DNA from: Tamarix chinensis
Taxonomy: Eukaryota > Streptophyta > Magnoliopsida > Caryophyllales > Tamaricaceae
Assembly (NCBI GenBank): GCA_030549775.1
Contig: CM060171.1
Coordinates: forward strand, 3,154,001-3,218,000
Length of the DNA stretch: 64,000 bases
Reading direction: 5' to 3'
This document shows, piece by piece, positions 60,834 to 64,000 of this stretch. The notes under the pieces were generated by a model that was given only the letters and a program-made list of their open reading frames with translations, ran no database searches and was not told the origin of the DNA. Within the stretch, counting starts at the first letter, position 1, and each line of letters starts with the position of its first letter. The position numbers and the translations under genes were made by a program.

Positions 60834-61640
60834 ATGCTCTTTTTTACTAGTGTCATAACAAGAAGTGAAAAAGCTATCTTCTCCATTGGAGATAATAAGA
60901 CATCTGGGGTGGATAGTTTTTTTGCTATGTTCTTTAAGAAAGCATGGAATATAGTAGGCAATGAAGTTGTTGTAGCTGTTATGCAATTATTCTCTATGGG
61001 CTTCTTACTTAATCAAGTGAACATCACATCTCTCACTCTTATCCCAAAGAAGGATAATGCTACCAAAGTGATAGATTAAAGGAAAGCCTATTGCATGTTG
61101 TGGTGTATTGTATACAATCATCTCAAAAGTCCTCACCAATAGGCATAAACCTATCATTCCATATTTGATTGATCATTCTCAAGCCAATTTTGTTAGTGGA
61201 AGGAAGATTGGTGATAATATGCTTTTACCAGCTGAGTTAGTGAAGAAATATACTTAGAAGAATATTTCCTCTAGGTGCATTTTAAAATTGGATATTAAGA
61301 AAGCCTATGACATGGTTAGTTGGGAAGTCTTGCAGCAAACTCTCTATGCTCTAGGCTTTCCCTTCCATTTTGTTTGGTTGATTCTTGAGTGTGTGGAATC
61401 TATTTCCTTTTCTTTGCTACTTAATGGAGAACTTACTATCCCCTTTAAAGGAATAAGAGGTCTAAGGCAAGGAGATCCACTCCCCCTATCTTTTTTTCCT
61501 AGTCACTGAATACTTAACAAGGAATCTTAGACTTCTCTGGGCTAATCCTATTTTTAGAGGCCATCCTCGCTGCAAAAAATTGAAAATCATCAACTTAGCC
61601 TTTGCGGATGATATGGTTCTTTTTTAGTGGGAGATCTATC
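60834..61640 (+). pseudogene. LINE reverse transcriptase, broken
   Basis: Frame 60834-61079 has AIFSIGDNKTSGVDSFFAMF and LTLIPKK. About 61170-61290 reads QANFVSGRKIGDNML. Frame 61288-61509 has DIKKAYDMVSWEVL and IRGLRQGDPL. The catalytic motif FADDMVLF is readable at 61600-61625. Two frameshifts and several TAG stops separate the parts. Confidence 0.8.
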
Positions 61641-62403
61641 TAGCAAGTAATGACAGTCATCAAGGATTTTGCAAATAGGTCTGGATTAAACATAAACCCC
61701 TAAAAATGCTCTACCTATTTTGGAGGAGTTGAGAGACAACTTAAGACCCAAATCCTTCAGGAGCTTAACTTTCAGGAATGATCCTTTCCTTTTACTTACC
61801 TTGGGGTTCCACTCTCTACTGCTCGATTGACCTATGCTCAAATGTAAGATCAAGGATCAAAAGTGACCAAGAAACTCCAGACTTTGGCATACACAACTGC
61901 TATCCTATGCTGGTCGGGCACAATTAATCAAATTATTAATTTCAAGCATACAATCGTATTGGAGCCAAGTGTTTATCCTTCCCCATAAACTTATACATCA
62001 AATTAATAGCTTATGTAGATGATTCCTTTAGACACGAAAGACAGACATCTCAAAAAAAGCAATGATAGCCTTGAGAGTAGTATGTCTCCCAAAACAGGAA
62101 GGTGGACTGGGTCTCATTGATATGTAGACCTAGAACAAAGCTGTTGTGGGAAAAATTCTCTAGGATATCCAGAAAAAGGACACACTTTGGGTGAAGTGGG
62201 TGCATATCATCTATAGGCAGGGGACAGGTGTGTTGACATACAAAGGGATGACTAGATGCTCATGGCACCAGTAGCAAGTCTTCAAACTAAGACCTTTATT
62301 TTTCAATCTCTTTTAGAGTGCCTTGATACATCACATTGATAATATAGGCACTCCCTATAGTATACACAAGGCTTATGAATAATTAAGGCACAAAACTAAC
62401 AAA

Positions 62404-62660
62404 GCCTAGTGGTTTTCCCTGTTATGGAGTAACATTGCTACACCAAAACACAAATTCTTTGTGTGGCTTGCTATCCAGGATAGATTATTCACAAAAGATA
62501 GAATGCAACGTATGGGAAAGTACATAGATTTAGGTTATGTCCTATGCTCAACAGGAGATGAAACCCATGCTCATCCATTATCTGAATGCCCTTATAGTTG
62601 TGAAATTTGGAGTAAGATTAGGATAGACTTTGATCGTAGGGATTTCGTTACATCTTAGTC
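62404..62660 (+). pseudogene. LINE zf-RVT domain
   Basis: Reads WFSLLWSNIATPKHKFFVW, LAIQDRLFTKDRM, YVLCSTGDETHAHPLSECPYS and EIWSKI, the zinc-binding region found after reverse transcriptase in plant LINEs. The pattern keeps C...E...HPL..C. A TAG stop at about 62408 stands where Trp is usual. Confidence 0.75.
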
Positions 62661-63198
62661 TAGAGAGATGATGACACTTGCGAAGAAGACTCAACAACCT
62701 AAAGAAAAAAGAAGAGTTTGTTTTGTGCATGCTATGTCACTTATATTGCTGTTGTTTGTTGTTGAAGGAAATCAGTCTTACTGTTGTTATTAGGTGTTTC
62801 TCATCTAGTAATGAGTGTAAGTGCGCCTTATGGGAATCATGCATTGATAACCTTTTAAAGGTTTGAGGTTAGATCTATTAATATTTGTAAGTTTTTATTT
62901 TGTAGTTTTCATTGGTGGTTGTAAATTCTCCTTTTGGTAGTAAATAATACTTTATTACTTACCCTAAAAAAAACAGAAAGAAAAGAAGATACATAGTTAT
63001 GTATGAATCATGCTATCATACATTGAGTGTAAAATATATTACCGTCATAGGAAGTGTTGAATAAAATCTACTACTTATTTGTCTAGGCTTAACAAAAAAA
63101 AATAAAAATTCATACAATATATGAAATGAATTATGAACTTAGTATGATCAATTTGATGAATTAATGCACAAATGAAGTCAATTTCATAAAACCCTAGA

Positions 63199-64000
63199 TG
63201 TAATACCCTAAAAATTTACTTAGCCTAATCTCACGTTATTAATGCCCTAATTTGATTCTAATACTGAGAAATCTTATTTTAGCCTTAATCTAAATTTTTA
63301 AACCTGAAACTTTAACCGAAATATGAAACCTTGACTCGGATAAATCATATTTCATAAACCAAAATCAAAACCCGCTAAATTTCCAATAATCCTAACTGTT
63401 TATGGTTAATCTAAAATCACCTAAATTAACCCCTATATCTTTTTTTATCTTTTCCCTTTTCTTTCTCCTTTTCTTTTCTTTCTTCTCCTTTTCACCATCA
63501 AACCAAGCCATAACATTTGAAAAATATTGAAACTTCCACCCTCCTCACATGCATCAACCATCACTCTCACCTCTACACCCTCATCCATCACCCATCACCC
63601 ATCACCTTGTTTCCTTTATTATTTTTCTTCATCTCCTTCTACTCCCTTATCCCTTCTTGATCTGCACACTCCATCTCCCCCTGCCATTTTACTTCTCACG
63701 CAACACCATACATACAACCATCACCACCCTCACCTTGTTGCTACTACCCTACTCCTCAACATCTTCTGCAATCGTCAACATCATCATCATCACCTTATAG
63801 ATGCACCATCACCATCATCATCGTCACATGTCTCCCCTCCCTTGATTTTCTTCCTTTCTTCCTTCCTTGGTTCACTCCACACGCACACATGACCATATAT
63901 ATATTTATGTATGTATGTATGTATTATGTATGTATACTGCATACTCTTCTTCCATTCTCTTTGTTTTGCATCCATTCTACCCATTTTGTGTCCAAAATCT
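63199..64000 (+). mobile_element. Giant LTR copy H, 5' part (cut by window end)
   Basis: Starts TGTAATACCCTAAAAATTTA (compare TGAAATACCCCAAAAT), followed by AT-rich sequence, a CT-rich run (63430-63500) and a C-rich U3 block (63530-63900), in the same order and spacing as the start of C, D and E. A CATA/TATG microsatellite lies near 63895-63940. Proline- and histidine-rich frames here are U3 translations, not genes. Confidence 0.6.

Larger units (their letters stand above)
57992..62988 (+). mobile_element. L1-type LINE, nearly full length but dead (about 5.0 kb)
   Basis: Flanked by perfect 16-bp duplications ATACATAGTTATGTAT (57976-57991 and 62989-63004), with an A-rich 3' tail (CCCTAAAAAAAACAGAAAGAAAAG, ending 62988). 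Domains run in canonical order: ORF1 with DUF4283 (58050-59010), endonuclease (59528-60290), reverse transcriptase (60834-61640) and the zinc-binding zf-RVT region (62404-62660). Every part contains stops. Many are TAG where Trp or Gln is expected, as by decay of methylated cytosine. Confidence 0.9.

Overview
This is nuclear DNA of a flowering plant, most likely a eudicot with a large, transposon-rich genome; the species cannot be named from the sequence. The grounds are plant-type genes with GT-AG introns, AT-rich intergenic DNA, and plant retrotransposon lineages. Only two host genes look intact. One is a single-exon F-box/kelch-type gene (43703-45061, +) resembling Arabidopsis At5g15710. 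The other is a five-exon GDSL esterase/lipase gene (47452-50608, -) encoding 366 residues. They are convergent, with about 2.4 kb between their stop codons.

Most of the rest is transposon. The dominant theme is one family of giant LTRs (about 4.4-4.8 kb each) present in at least eight copies, which I call G (1-1622), F (ending 5751), A (13903-33904), B (-, 18092-33486), C (22145-26769), D (28171-32947), E (38535-42925) and H (63199-end). C, D and E are solo LTRs, each with recognisable 5-bp target duplications. B keeps a tRNA-Met primer-binding site, gag and the start of protease, so the family is a Ty3/gypsy retrotransposon.

The copies form a nested stack covering 13758-43315. A short-LTR chromovirus (Reina-like, - strand, 310-bp LTRs) was invaded in its 3' LTR by A. 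A was invaded by B, and B's 5' LTR was invaded by C, D and a smaller element of about 1.4 kb. E separately entered the chromovirus leader, about 120 bp before gag. Removing A rejoins the chromovirus 3' LTR to about 305 bp, matching its 310-bp partner.

The LTRs share an internal plan: an AT-rich start, a pyrimidine-rich U3, a TATA box at about 0.85-1.1 kb, a long ATT-type microsatellite, a GGAGCATGCTCC-type palindrome next to a splice-donor-like site, telobox-bearing minisatellites, a higher-order array of two blocks each holding three hairpin-capable motifs, two small hairpins, and a long hairpin about 100-145 nt before the LTR end. Paired arms change together between copies, which suggests selected RNA structure. 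This is the most interesting unexplained system in the window.

Left of the stack (1-13757) are older LTR copies, two adjacent minisatellites, a copia reverse-transcriptase fragment and a decayed hAT transposase gene. Right of the host genes (50.7-64 kb) are a LINE fragment, a pair of about 1-kb direct repeats, a nearly full-length but dead L1-type LINE flanked by a perfect 16-bp duplication (57976-63004), and the start of another giant LTR.
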